DNA of 5,106 bases from Candidatus Latescibacterota bacterium (lineage in GTDB: Bacteria > Latescibacterota > 4484-107 > B68-G9). The position numbers were made by a program, and so were the translations under genes. The notes beneath the pieces were generated by a model. The model worked only from the letters and a program-made list of their open reading frames with translations. It did not search any database and had not been told where the DNA came from. Position 1 is the first letter of the stretch. Every line of letters starts with the position of its first letter. The stretch spans positions 1-5,106 of the forward strand of contig DTXA01000007.1 of NCBI GenBank assembly GCA_012962735.1. The letters run 5' to 3'. This document shows, piece by piece, positions 1 to 4,902 of this stretch.

Positions 1-1
1 C

Positions 2-97
2 TCCACGAACATAGCCGAGGACGTGGTGTTTATCGCAAAGGGGGAGGTTATAAAACATCATAGAATCGACACACCGCCTTCTCGGGACATCCAGTAG
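2..97 (+). CDS. Probable 3' end of an unidentified upstream gene (5' end outside the window)
   Basis: An open frame enters from the left edge and ends at TAG (95-97), followed directly by a second TAG. It gives 31 residues containing EDVVFIAKGEVIKHHRID and ending PPSRDIQ. Third codon positions are fairly GC-rich, as in the other genes. The stop also sits at the same place relative to the intergenic repeat (starting at 99) as the mutarotase stop does to the second copy (3131), which supports a real gene end. I do not recognise the protein with confidence. The pattern D-VVFI-KGEVI----ID-P-SRD loosely resembles the C-terminal region of nitrate/taurine-type ABC transporter ATPases. Those usually continue about 25 residues further and have a His in the preceding switch motif, which is not visible here. 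The short fragment, and another open frame on the opposite strand, keep confidence low. Confidence 0.42.
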   Translation, partial: STNIAEDVVFIAKGEVIKHHRIDTPPSRDIQ

Positions 98-98
98 T

Positions 99-130
99 AG
101 AGGCCCTAAAGAGTATCTGAGCGAAGAGCT
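99..130 (+). repeat. Intergenic direct repeat, copy 1
   Basis: This segment aligns with 3131-3170. The shared blocks, in order, are AGAGGCC, C(T)TAAAG, GTATCTGA and GCGAAGA(G/A)CT. Copy 1 lacks a TTC after the first block and a GCGAG before the last. It starts one base after the TAG at 95-97. Similarity stops at position 130, where the inverted repeat at 131-150 begins. Both copies lie in non-coding DNA ahead of a gene unit. Confidence 0.7.
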
Positions 131-150
131 TTTTGGGGCTGTAAAACCCC
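131..150. repeat. Perfect 8-bp inverted repeat with 4-nt loop
   Basis: TTTTGGGG (131-138) is the exact reverse complement of AAAACCCC (143-150), with CTGT between them. It lies 33 bases after the presumed upstream stop, so it could be a transcript-end hairpin. However, no T-run follows on either strand, so it is not a canonical intrinsic terminator. It could instead protect an mRNA 3' end or be a protein-binding site. Confidence 0.6.
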
Positions 151-210
151 GCCTAGAAACGTCTCCCGCCCACGATAGGCAAGCAAAATCTCCCAGGCTC
201 GGATAAAAGC

Positions 211-239
211 TTGACAGGGGAGGTAAAGAAACGTATCTT
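211..239 (+). promoter_or_regulatory. Sigma70-type promoter of the ceramidase-like/pyrE/mutarotase unit
   Basis: A perfect -35 box TTGACA (211-216) is followed by a 17-nt spacer and a -10 box TATCTT (234-239), which matches TATAAT at four of six positions. Transcription should start near 246, giving a leader of about 35 nt before the ATG at 282. A palindrome (225-240) covers the end of the spacer and the -10 box, which suggests repression by steric block. Downstream genes are tightly spaced up to 3130, so this promoter probably serves all three. Confidence 0.7.
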
Positions 240-240
240 T
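225..240. promoter_or_regulatory. Candidate operator: near-perfect palindrome with central CG
   Basis: AAAGAAACGTATCTTT is a 16-bp palindrome centred on the CG at 232-233, with seven of its eight base pairs matching (only 230/235 fails). A-rich and T-rich half-sites around a central CG are the usual form of LacI-family operators such as those of PurR and CcpA. The position over the -10 box fits a repressor. No regulator gene is in the window, so the binding protein is unknown. Assignment to the LacI family is inference from shape alone. Confidence 0.45.
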
Positions 241-281
241 TTGCCCAAGGTATACGGACCGGATAGGGAAAAGGGGTATAA

Positions 282-1586
282 ATGTTGGCAGGGTGGGCCG
301 TCCGGGATATCACCCCTCCTCTGGGGGTCGAGCTGGCCGGGTACTTCGAGCCGCGCAGGGCAGAAGATGTCCTCGACCCCTTGACGGTCACAGCGCTGTA
401 TATAGCTGGGGAGGAGGAGGTAGGGCTCTTGTCTTGTGACCTCATCGGGGTGCCCGAGGACGTAGTCCGGAAGGCCCGGGAGGGGATAGAGTCCCGCACG
501 GGGATGCCGGGGGGGAGGGTGATGATATCGGCCACCCACACCCACACCGGGCCTGCGGTGTTCCCGAAGCTGGGGTACACTGTAGATGAGGGCTACATCT
601 CATCCCTTGTAGAGGCCATGGTTGAGGCCTTCTGCAAGGCCAGGGACTTAGCTGGGGAGGCCTGTCTGAGGCTCGCTCGGGGTAAGATGAGGGGGATCAG
701 CTTCAACAGACGTTACCGCCTTCGTGACGGGACCGTGGTCACAAACCCTCCTAAGGACCGCCCAGATATCTTAGGGCCTGCTGGCCCCGTGGACCCGACC
801 CTGACCCTGCTCGTGGTGGAAGCTCTGGACAGGACCCTGGCGGTCGTCCACTTCGCCCTACACGCCGATACCTTGGACGGCAATTTGATATCTGCGGACT
901 ACGTCGGGACCCTCAGGGACCTGATGCAGGAAGGGATCGGGGCAGATTTGTTGTTCCTGCAGGGGGCCGCTGGGGACATAAACCACCTGGACCCAGAGGG
1001 CGAGGTGGCGACCTATACCCCCGAAAACCGCCAGCGCATAGGATGTGCTTTATTCCGGAAAGTCGAGCGGATCTGGAAGGAGGCCGGTGAGATTTCTGGG
1101 CCTGTGCTCAGCCGTTCCAGGAGGGTGCCGGTGAGGCTGAGGCTCCCCTCAGCCCAGGAGGTGGAGGAGGCGAGGACGGTCATCAGGGAGGCAGAGGGGG
1201 CGGAGGGTGCGAGACTTACCGCCGAGGACCTGGCTAAGGGAGATCTGAAGGCCCGGGCCTTCTTCGCCCAGGAGGTCCTCCGGGTCTGGGAGAGGGGTGA
1301 GACCGGGGCGGAGATGGAACTTCAGGCCGTGCGCTTAGGAGAGGTCGTCCTGGTCGGAATACCGGCCGAGGTCTTTGCCGAGATCGGCATAAAGATGCGG
1401 GACCGTTCCCCCTTCCCCTACACCTCAGTGGTGGAGCTCGCCAACGGGGCCATGGGGTACCTCCCAACCAAGCAGGCGTTCTCCGAGGGGGGGTACGAGA
1501 CTATGTTAAACTCATACAGCCGCTTGGCCCCGGACACGGAGAAACGGGTTTTGGAAGCGACGGGGGTGCTCTTAGAAGAAATCTAA
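282..1586 (+). CDS. Neutral/alkaline ceramidase-like (N-terminal domain) metal-dependent hydrolase
   Basis: The 434-residue protein matches the neutral/alkaline non-lysosomal ceramidase N-terminal domain family. It opens with GWAVRDITPPLGVELAGY (4-21). The zinc-site motif SATHTHTGP is at 83-91, a second His region VHFALHAD at 189-196 (H194), LQGAAGDIN at 226-234, a PAE motif with E363, and NGAMGYLPT plus GGYET (Y405) near the C-terminus. His, His, Glu and Tyr are the zinc ligands of true ceramidases. The Ser of the ceramidase GD-x-S-P-N motif is replaced by Asn (GDINHL), and the C-terminal Ig-like domain is missing (434 against about 650 residues). No signal peptide is visible, so it should be cytoplasmic. 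It probably hydrolyses an amide or similar bond in a substrate other than ceramide. ATG 282 has AAAAGGGG five bases upstream. It is first in its unit, 24 bases before pyrE. Family assignment is strong; substrate is unknown. Confidence 0.85.
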   Translation: MLAGWAVRDITPPLGVELAGYFEPRRAEDVLDPLTVTALYIAGEEEVGLLSCDLIGVPEDVVRKAREGIESRTGMPGGRVMISATHTHTGPAVFPKLGYTVDEGYISSLVEAMVEAFCKARDLAGEACLRLARGKMRGISFNRRYRLRDGTVVTNPPKDRPDILGPAGPVDPTLTLLVVEALDRTLAVVHFALHADTLDGNLISADYVGTLRDLMQEGIGADLLFLQGAAGDINHLDPEGEVATYTPENRQRIGCALFRKVERIWKEAGEISGPVLSRSRRVPVRLRLPSAQEVEEARTVIREAEGAEGARLTAEDLAKGDLKARAFFAQEVLRVWERGETGAEMELQAVRLGEVVLVGIPAEVFAEIGIKMRDRSPFPYTSVVELANGAMGYLPTKQAFSEGGYETMLNSYSRLAPDTEKRVLEATGVLLEEI

Positions 1587-1610
1587 GACTTGGATTTCCC
1601 GGGAGGCGAT

Positions 1611-2177
1611 ATGCGGTCGGAAGAGGTCCGGGCGATTTTTGAAGAGGACGGCGCGATCTTAAAGGGGCATTTCCTCCTGAGTTCCGGCCTCCACAGCGAT
1701 GTATACTTTGAAAAGTTCCGGGTTCTCCAACATCCCGAACACTTAGAGAGGCTCTGCCGGGCCTTAGCCCAAAGGTTCCGGGGGGAGGATGTTGAAATTG
1801 TCGTCGGCCCCACCACCGGCGGGATGCTGATCGCCTACGAGGTGGCCAAGGCGTTGGGCACTCCTTTCGCCTTCGCCGAGCGAGAGGAAGGGAAGAGGGT
1901 CCTGCGCCGGGGGTTCTGGATATCCCCCGACCAGAGGGTGCTGGTGGTGGACGACGTGCTCACCACAGGCGGGTCCCTGAGGGAGGTGACAGAGCTGGTG
2001 GAGAGCCAAGGGGGCATGGTCGTGGGCGTGGGGGTCTTGGTGGACAGAAGCGGGGGGAGCGTGGATCTGGGCCATCCCCTCCGGAGCCTCCTGCAAGTCC
2101 GGGCCCGGACCTTCCGGCCGGAGGAGTGCCCCCTTTGTCGGGACGAGGTGCCCTTGGTTAAGCCGGGGAGCAAGTGA
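1611..2177 (+). CDS. pyrE: Orotate phosphoribosyltransferase
   Basis: The enzyme transfers phosphoribose from PRPP to orotate, giving OMP, the fifth step of de novo pyrimidine synthesis, in the cytoplasm. The 188-residue product has the PRPP-binding motif VLVVDDVLTTGGS (110-122), the GHFLLSSGLHSD region (19-30), a GPTTGGMLIA loop (67-76), and a tail with CPLC (173-176) followed by PLVKPGSK. That cysteine-containing tail is typical of the shorter OPRT type of thermophilic and clostridial bacteria. The start is set at ATG 1611 because GGGAGG (1601-1606) lies four bases before it. A TTG at 1590 would add seven residues but leave that site inside the gene. The stop overlaps the mutarotase ATG (TGATG), implying coupled translation. 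Placement beside catabolic-type genes rather than other pyr genes is unusual. A paralogue acting on another base cannot be excluded. Confidence 0.93.
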   Translation: MRSEEVRAIFEEDGAILKGHFLLSSGLHSDVYFEKFRVLQHPEHLERLCRALAQRFRGEDVEIVVGPTTGGMLIAYEVAKALGTPFAFAEREEGKRVLRRGFWISPDQRVLVVDDVLTTGGSLREVTELVESQGGMVVGVGVLVDRSGGSVDLGHPLRSLLQVRARTFRPEECPLCRDEVPLVKPGSK

Positions 2178-3130
2178 TGGGTCGCTATCACGTGGAATAC
2201 AGGAAAGAGCCCTTATGGGGCAAGGTATACGTCCTCCGGGACAAGGGGGTGGGGATTTCGGCGGAGGTGGCGCCGGGCGTAGGGTTCCTGTGGAGAAGCA
2301 TGCGGTGGGAGCATCCCCTGTACGGCCCTTTGGAGCTGCTGTACGGGGCCGGGGACTACGGGAGGGTTCCTATAGGTGGTATGAGCCCGGTGCTATTCCC
2401 AGTCGTGGGCAGGCTGCGCCTCGGGGATCGGGAAGGGGTATACAGATATGGAGGCCGAGAATATCGGATAGATACCCATGGGTTCGCCAAGGATATGCCC
2501 TGGGGGGAGGACGAGGCGGGAGAGGACGAAATGGGAGCGTTCGTCAGGGCTGTCCTGCGGGAGGATGAAAAGACTCTGAAGCAGTATCCGTTCCCGTTTC
2601 GGTTTACCTTGACCTACCGGCTTTGGAAGGGGACGTTATGGGTCGAGGCCGAAGTGGAAAGCGAGGGGCCATTCGCGTTGGGGTTCCATCCGTACTTCCC
2701 CGTCCCTTTGGCCCCCCGTGGGAGGAGGAGGGACTGCGAGGTGAGGGTACCTGTACGGACTTGCTGGGAGCTGGAACACCTCGTGCCGACCGGAAGGAAG
2801 GTCCCACCGGCATTCCCATTCGCCGAAGGGGTATCGGTGGAAGGGGAGTTCGACGAGGTCCTTACGGAAATAAAGCCCGGAGAGGAGGGCTGGTGGTGGG
2901 CGGAGCTGCGGGACAAAGTGGCCGATACCGGCATCCTGGTCCAGGCGGAGGCCGAAGCCTTTTCGGAGGTCGTGATATTTTCTCCGGAGGGAGCCCCCTT
3001 TCTCTGCATAGAGCCCTGGACCGCTCCGCCCAATTACTTGAACAGGGGAGACATATGGGATAAAGGCCCTTATCGCCTACGGGCGCGCTGGCAGGCAGAT
3101 ATATCTCCAAGAAATGGTCGTTTACTTTAA
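2177..3130 (+). CDS. Aldose 1-epimerase (galactose mutarotase)-like protein
   Basis: This 317-residue protein belongs to the galactose mutarotase-like superfamily, whose enzymes interconvert alpha and beta anomers of free or phosphorylated sugars. The three expected active-site elements are present: THGFAKDMPW with H101, GFHPYFP with H171, and the acid in CIEPWTAPPN with E279. Spacing is close to that of characterised GalM enzymes (two His, one Glu), so the protein should be active. No signal peptide or membrane span is seen. The start is taken as ATG 2177, six bases after GGGGAG (2165-2170). A GTG at 2174 would add one residue but sits only three bases from that site. It overlaps the pyrE stop by one base and is the last gene of its unit. 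Which sugar it acts on is unclear. The nearby symporter suggests it processes an imported sugar, but that is inference. Confidence 0.87.
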   Translation: MGRYHVEYRKEPLWGKVYVLRDKGVGISAEVAPGVGFLWRSMRWEHPLYGPLELLYGAGDYGRVPIGGMSPVLFPVVGRLRLGDREGVYRYGGREYRIDTHGFAKDMPWGEDEAGEDEMGAFVRAVLREDEKTLKQYPFPFRFTLTYRLWKGTLWVEAEVESEGPFALGFHPYFPVPLAPRGRRRDCEVRVPVRTCWELEHLVPTGRKVPPAFPFAEGVSVEGEFDEVLTEIKPGEEGWWWAELRDKVADTGILVQAEAEAFSEVVIFSPEGAPFLCIEPWTAPPNYLNRGDIWDKGPYRLRARWQADISPRNGRLL

Positions 3131-3147
3131 AGAGGCCTTCCTTAAAG
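3125..3147. repeat. Imperfect inverted repeat spanning the mutarotase stop codon
   Basis: CTTTAA (3125-3130) pairs with TTAAAG (3142-3147). After one mismatch (3131/3141), GA (3132-3133) pairs with TC (3139-3140), followed by a possible G-T pair (3134/3138). The TAA stop (3128-3130) lies inside the left arm. No T-run follows, so it is not a standard terminator. It could be a weak mRNA hairpin or an operator ahead of the symporter. The left arm is absent next to repeat copy 1. Confidence 0.4.
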
Positions 3148-3170
3148 GTATCTGAGCGAGGCGAAGAACT
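3131..3170 (+). repeat. Intergenic direct repeat, copy 2
   Basis: This is the partner of 99-130. Blocks AGAGGCC (3131-3137), CTTAAAG (3141-3147), GTATCTGA (3148-3155) and GCGAAGAACT (3161-3170) match copy 1 in order, with a TTC and a GCGAG extra here. The extra GCGAG looks like a small tandem duplication next to GCGAAG. It begins directly after the mutarotase TAA and fills most of the gap before the symporter. It could be a shared regulatory element or a dispersed repeat. Confidence 0.7.
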
Positions 3171-3188
3171 GATGAGCCGTTCTAATCT

Positions 3189-3199
3189 AAGGAGGTGAT
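3189..3199 (+). promoter_or_regulatory. Perfect-complement ribosome binding site for the symporter
   Basis: AAGGAGGTGAT is fully complementary to the usual bacterial 16S rRNA 3' end, and its GGAGG core lies four bases before ATG 3200. It fixes the symporter start and predicts strong translation initiation. No convincing promoter is visible in the 69-bp gap. The best candidate, TTTAAA (3126-3131) with TATCTG (3149-3154), is weak, so the symporter may be read through from upstream or controlled through the repeat element. Confidence 0.85.
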
Positions 3200-4717
3200 A
3201 TGTCGCAGTTCACCTGGCTTGACTGGGCCATCGTCCTGGTATACGTAGTGGGGGCTGGAGCGGCCGGCCTGATGGGGAGGCGTTACGTGAAGACCGTAGA
3301 GGACTTCATCGTGGCCGGCCGCGGGCTGAACCCATACCTGGCCATCGCCACCTTAGCGGGTACCGAGATGGGACTGGTGACGGTGGTGTACATGGCCGAG
3401 CAAGGGTACAAAAACGGGTTTTCGGCCTTCGTCATAGGGCTCATAGCCGGGCTGGGGATGGGCATACTGGGGCTCACCGGATTCCTGATAAAGGGGTTCA
3501 GGGCCTCGGGGGCGATGACCATAGCGGAGTACTACGAGATGCGGTACAGCAAGGGGGTGCGGTTGATGGGAGGGATCGTGATCGCCACCGCCGGCATCCT
3601 GAATATGGGGGTCTTCCTGAAGGCCGGAGCCCTATTCCTCACCCAGGTGACGGGGTTGCCGGAGGTCGTATCGGTGGGGGGGATTCAGGTGCCAATTCTC
3701 AATTTGGTGATGACGATACTTCTGGTGGTTGTGCTGCTGTACACGGTGGTCGGCGGTATGATCTCGGTGGTGTTCACGGACTACATACAGTTCATCGTGC
3801 TGAGCCTTGGGTTCATCTTGGCCACCATAGTGATCACCGCCAAACTCGGGCTGGGCTCCATCGCCCAAGCAGTTGTGGAGTACAAGGGTATAGATGGACT
3901 CTCCCCCTTTGTAAACCCCAACTATGGTTGGGCCTATGTAATCTGGCAGATACTCCTCTTCACCACGGCTTCGGCCACCTGGCAGACGGCAGCTATGCGT
4001 GTCTCCGCCACCCGCTCTCCGGAGGTGGCCCAGAGGGTGTACCGGTGGACCAGCCTGGTCTGGATAGGAAGGGCCATCCTGCCGATGTTCTGGGGGGTGG
4101 CAGCCTTAGCGTACTTTGGGACCCGGATGGAGGGGGTGACGGAGGGATCGCTGAAGGCCATGCCCGCCATGTTGGGCCAGTTCATCCCTGTCGGGATTCT
4201 GGGGTTGCTCACCGCTGGGATGTTGGCCGCCTTCATGTCCACGCACGACAGCTACCTCCTGGCCTGGAGCTCGGTGATCACGCAGGACATCATAGCCCCC
4301 CTGCGTAAAAGGGAGCTCTCCACCCGGGCCAGGATCGCTATCACCCGGGTGCTCATCGTACTTATTGGCATCTTCCTCCTAATCTGGGGGCTTTGGTACC
4401 AGCTTCCGGGCACTATGTGGGACTACCTGGCCCTGACAGGCACTATGTACCTGTCAGGGACGCTGGCGATGCTCACCTGCGGGCTGTACTGGAAAAAGGC
4501 CAACCGGTCCGGAGCATACACTGCTATAGCCTTAGGGGTGATCCTCCCGGTCTCCCAACTTTTCCTTTTAGACAAGGTGAACGCCTTTCTCAAGGTTTCC
4601 CTGGGATTTGAGCTCTCCCCAGGTCTGGCCGGAATGTCGGCTTACATAGTAGCCATGTTAGGTATGATAATAGGGTCCCTGTTGGGCCACGCTTTCGGTA
4701 GAAAGGAGGGGCGATGA
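3200..4717 (+). CDS. Sodium:solute symporter (SSS family)
   Basis: The 505-residue inner-membrane protein imports an organic solute driven by the sodium gradient. About 13 hydrophobic spans can be read, with the N-terminal span at roughly 7-25. Family marks are VEDFIVAGRGL (33-43), the first part of the sodium site around ATLAGTEMG (50-58), GGMISVVFTDYIQF (185-198), and LAAFMSTHDSYLLAWSS (342-358), which matches the conserved M-S-T-x-D-S element holding sodium-binding hydroxyl residues. Length is typical for the family, and the protein looks complete and functional. Substrates of SSS proteins include sugars, proline, pantothenate, nucleosides and sialic acid, and they cannot be told from sequence by eye. 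The mutarotase upstream makes a sugar or glycoside plausible. The stop overlaps the next gene by ATGA. A perfect inverted repeat lies inside the coding region at 4431-4459. Confidence 0.95.
   Translation: MSQFTWLDWAIVLVYVVGAGAAGLMGRRYVKTVEDFIVAGRGLNPYLAIATLAGTEMGLVTVVYMAEQGYKNGFSAFVIGLIAGLGMGILGLTGFLIKGFRASGAMTIAEYYEMRYSKGVRLMGGIVIATAGILNMGVFLKAGALFLTQVTGLPEVVSVGGIQVPILNLVMTILLVVVLLYTVVGGMISVVFTDYIQFIVLSLGFILATIVITAKLGLGSIAQAVVEYKGIDGLSPFVNPNYGWAYVIWQILLFTTASATWQTAAMRVSATRSPEVAQRVYRWTSLVWIGRAILPMFWGVAALAYFGTRMEGVTEGSLKAMPAMLGQFIPVGILGLLTAGMLAAFMSTHDSYLLAWSSVITQDIIAPLRKRELSTRARIAITRVLIVLIGIFLLIWGLWYQLPGTMWDYLALTGTMYLSGTLAMLTCGLYWKKANRSGAYTAIALGVILPVSQLFLLDKVNAFLKVSLGFELSPGLAGMSAYIVAMLGMIIGSLLGHAFGRKEGR
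4409..4448 (+). repeat. Direct repeat pair GGCACTATGT, exactly 30 bp apart
   Basis: GGCACTATGT occurs at 4409-4418 and again at 4439-4448, in the same reading frame. It encodes GTM-W and GTM-Y, ten codons apart, within the symporter. The second copy overlaps the left arm and loop of the inverted repeat at 4431-4459. It may be a coding coincidence from a Gly-Thr-Met repeat, but the identical codon choice is notable. Confidence 0.6.
4431..4459. repeat. Perfect 10-bp inverted repeat inside the symporter gene
   Basis: CCCTGACAGG (4431-4440) and CCTGTCAGGG (4450-4459) are exact reverse complements separated by nine bases. The RNA would form a stable hairpin. It encodes part of ALTGTMYLSGT in a membrane span, roughly residues 411-421. 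No T-run follows, so it is not an intrinsic terminator. It could affect translation or mRNA stability, or be chance. Confidence 0.75.
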
Positions 4718-4854
4718 CGGGATGGCTCGTATTCTGGGAGATAGTGCTTATAGCCGCCTTTGCGATATATACGGCTATGGCCGTCGTGGTAGGGGTACGG
4801 GCGTTCAGGGACATTAAAGCGTTGGTGAGCTTCTTGACGGAAGAGCACGGATGA
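4714..4854 (+). CDS. Small single-span membrane protein, likely accessory subunit of the symporter
   Basis: This 46-residue protein begins MTGWLVFWEIVLIAAF. One hydrophobic segment covers about residues 4-30 and has a Glu at position 9. A short amphipathic tail RAFRDIKALVSFLTEEHG follows. The start ATG overlaps the symporter stop (ATGA), and AAAGGAGG (4702-4709) lies four bases upstream, so the gene has both a strong ribosome site and translational coupling. The positive-inside rule (Arg and Lys after the span) suggests a cytoplasmic C-terminus. Very short proteins encoded right after SSS symporter genes are known and are annotated as small accessory proteins. The fit by size, topology and position is good, but I cannot confirm homology by eye. 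It may stabilise or modulate the symporter; that role is inference. Confidence 0.8.
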   Translation: MTGWLVFWEIVLIAAFAIYTAMAVVVGVRAFRDIKALVSFLTEEHG

Positions 4855-4902
4855 AATGAGGTCCCCAAAGGGGTTACGGGGCCAACAAACTGGAGCTATA
4901 AG

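Noticed and set aside
131..150. Intrinsic terminator for the upstream gene
   Set aside because: The hairpin is real, but no T-run follows on either strand, so only an inverted repeat is claimed.
151..180. GCCTA/TAGGC inverted repeat in the leader region
   Set aside because: Five-base arms with a 20-base loop are expected by chance and show no further pairing.
500..519. Possible G-quadruplex (four G-runs of three or more with short loops) in the ceramidase-like gene
   Set aside because: Gly and Arg codons in this GC-rich, G-biased gene readily produce such runs, and nothing ties this one to a function.
153..545. Open frame on the - strand reading across the promoter and the start of the ceramidase-like gene
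   Set aside because: Its composition (Pro, Arg and His rich) is that of an antisense shadow of a GC-rich gene, it matches no family I know, and it covers a clear promoter on the other strand.
1590..1610. TTG start for pyrE seven codons upstream
   Set aside because: The GGGAGG site at 1601-1606 is ideally placed for ATG 1611, and the extra residues MDFPGGD merely translate that site.
2174..2176. GTG start for the mutarotase one codon before the ATG
   Set aside because: It is only three bases from GGGGAG. ATG 2177 has better spacing and is the preferred codon, though the difference is one residue.
3181..3186. TCTAAT as a -10 box for the symporter
   Set aside because: No -35 box lies 16-18 bases upstream, and transcription would start inside or after the ribosome binding site.
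4855..4876. Third copy of the intergenic repeat after the small membrane protein (GAGGTCCCCAAAGGGGTTA)
   Set aside because: Only scattered similarity (GAGG-CC and AAAGG) and no GTATCTGA or GCGAAGA block. The CCCC-AAA-GGGG hairpin is too short to claim as a terminator.
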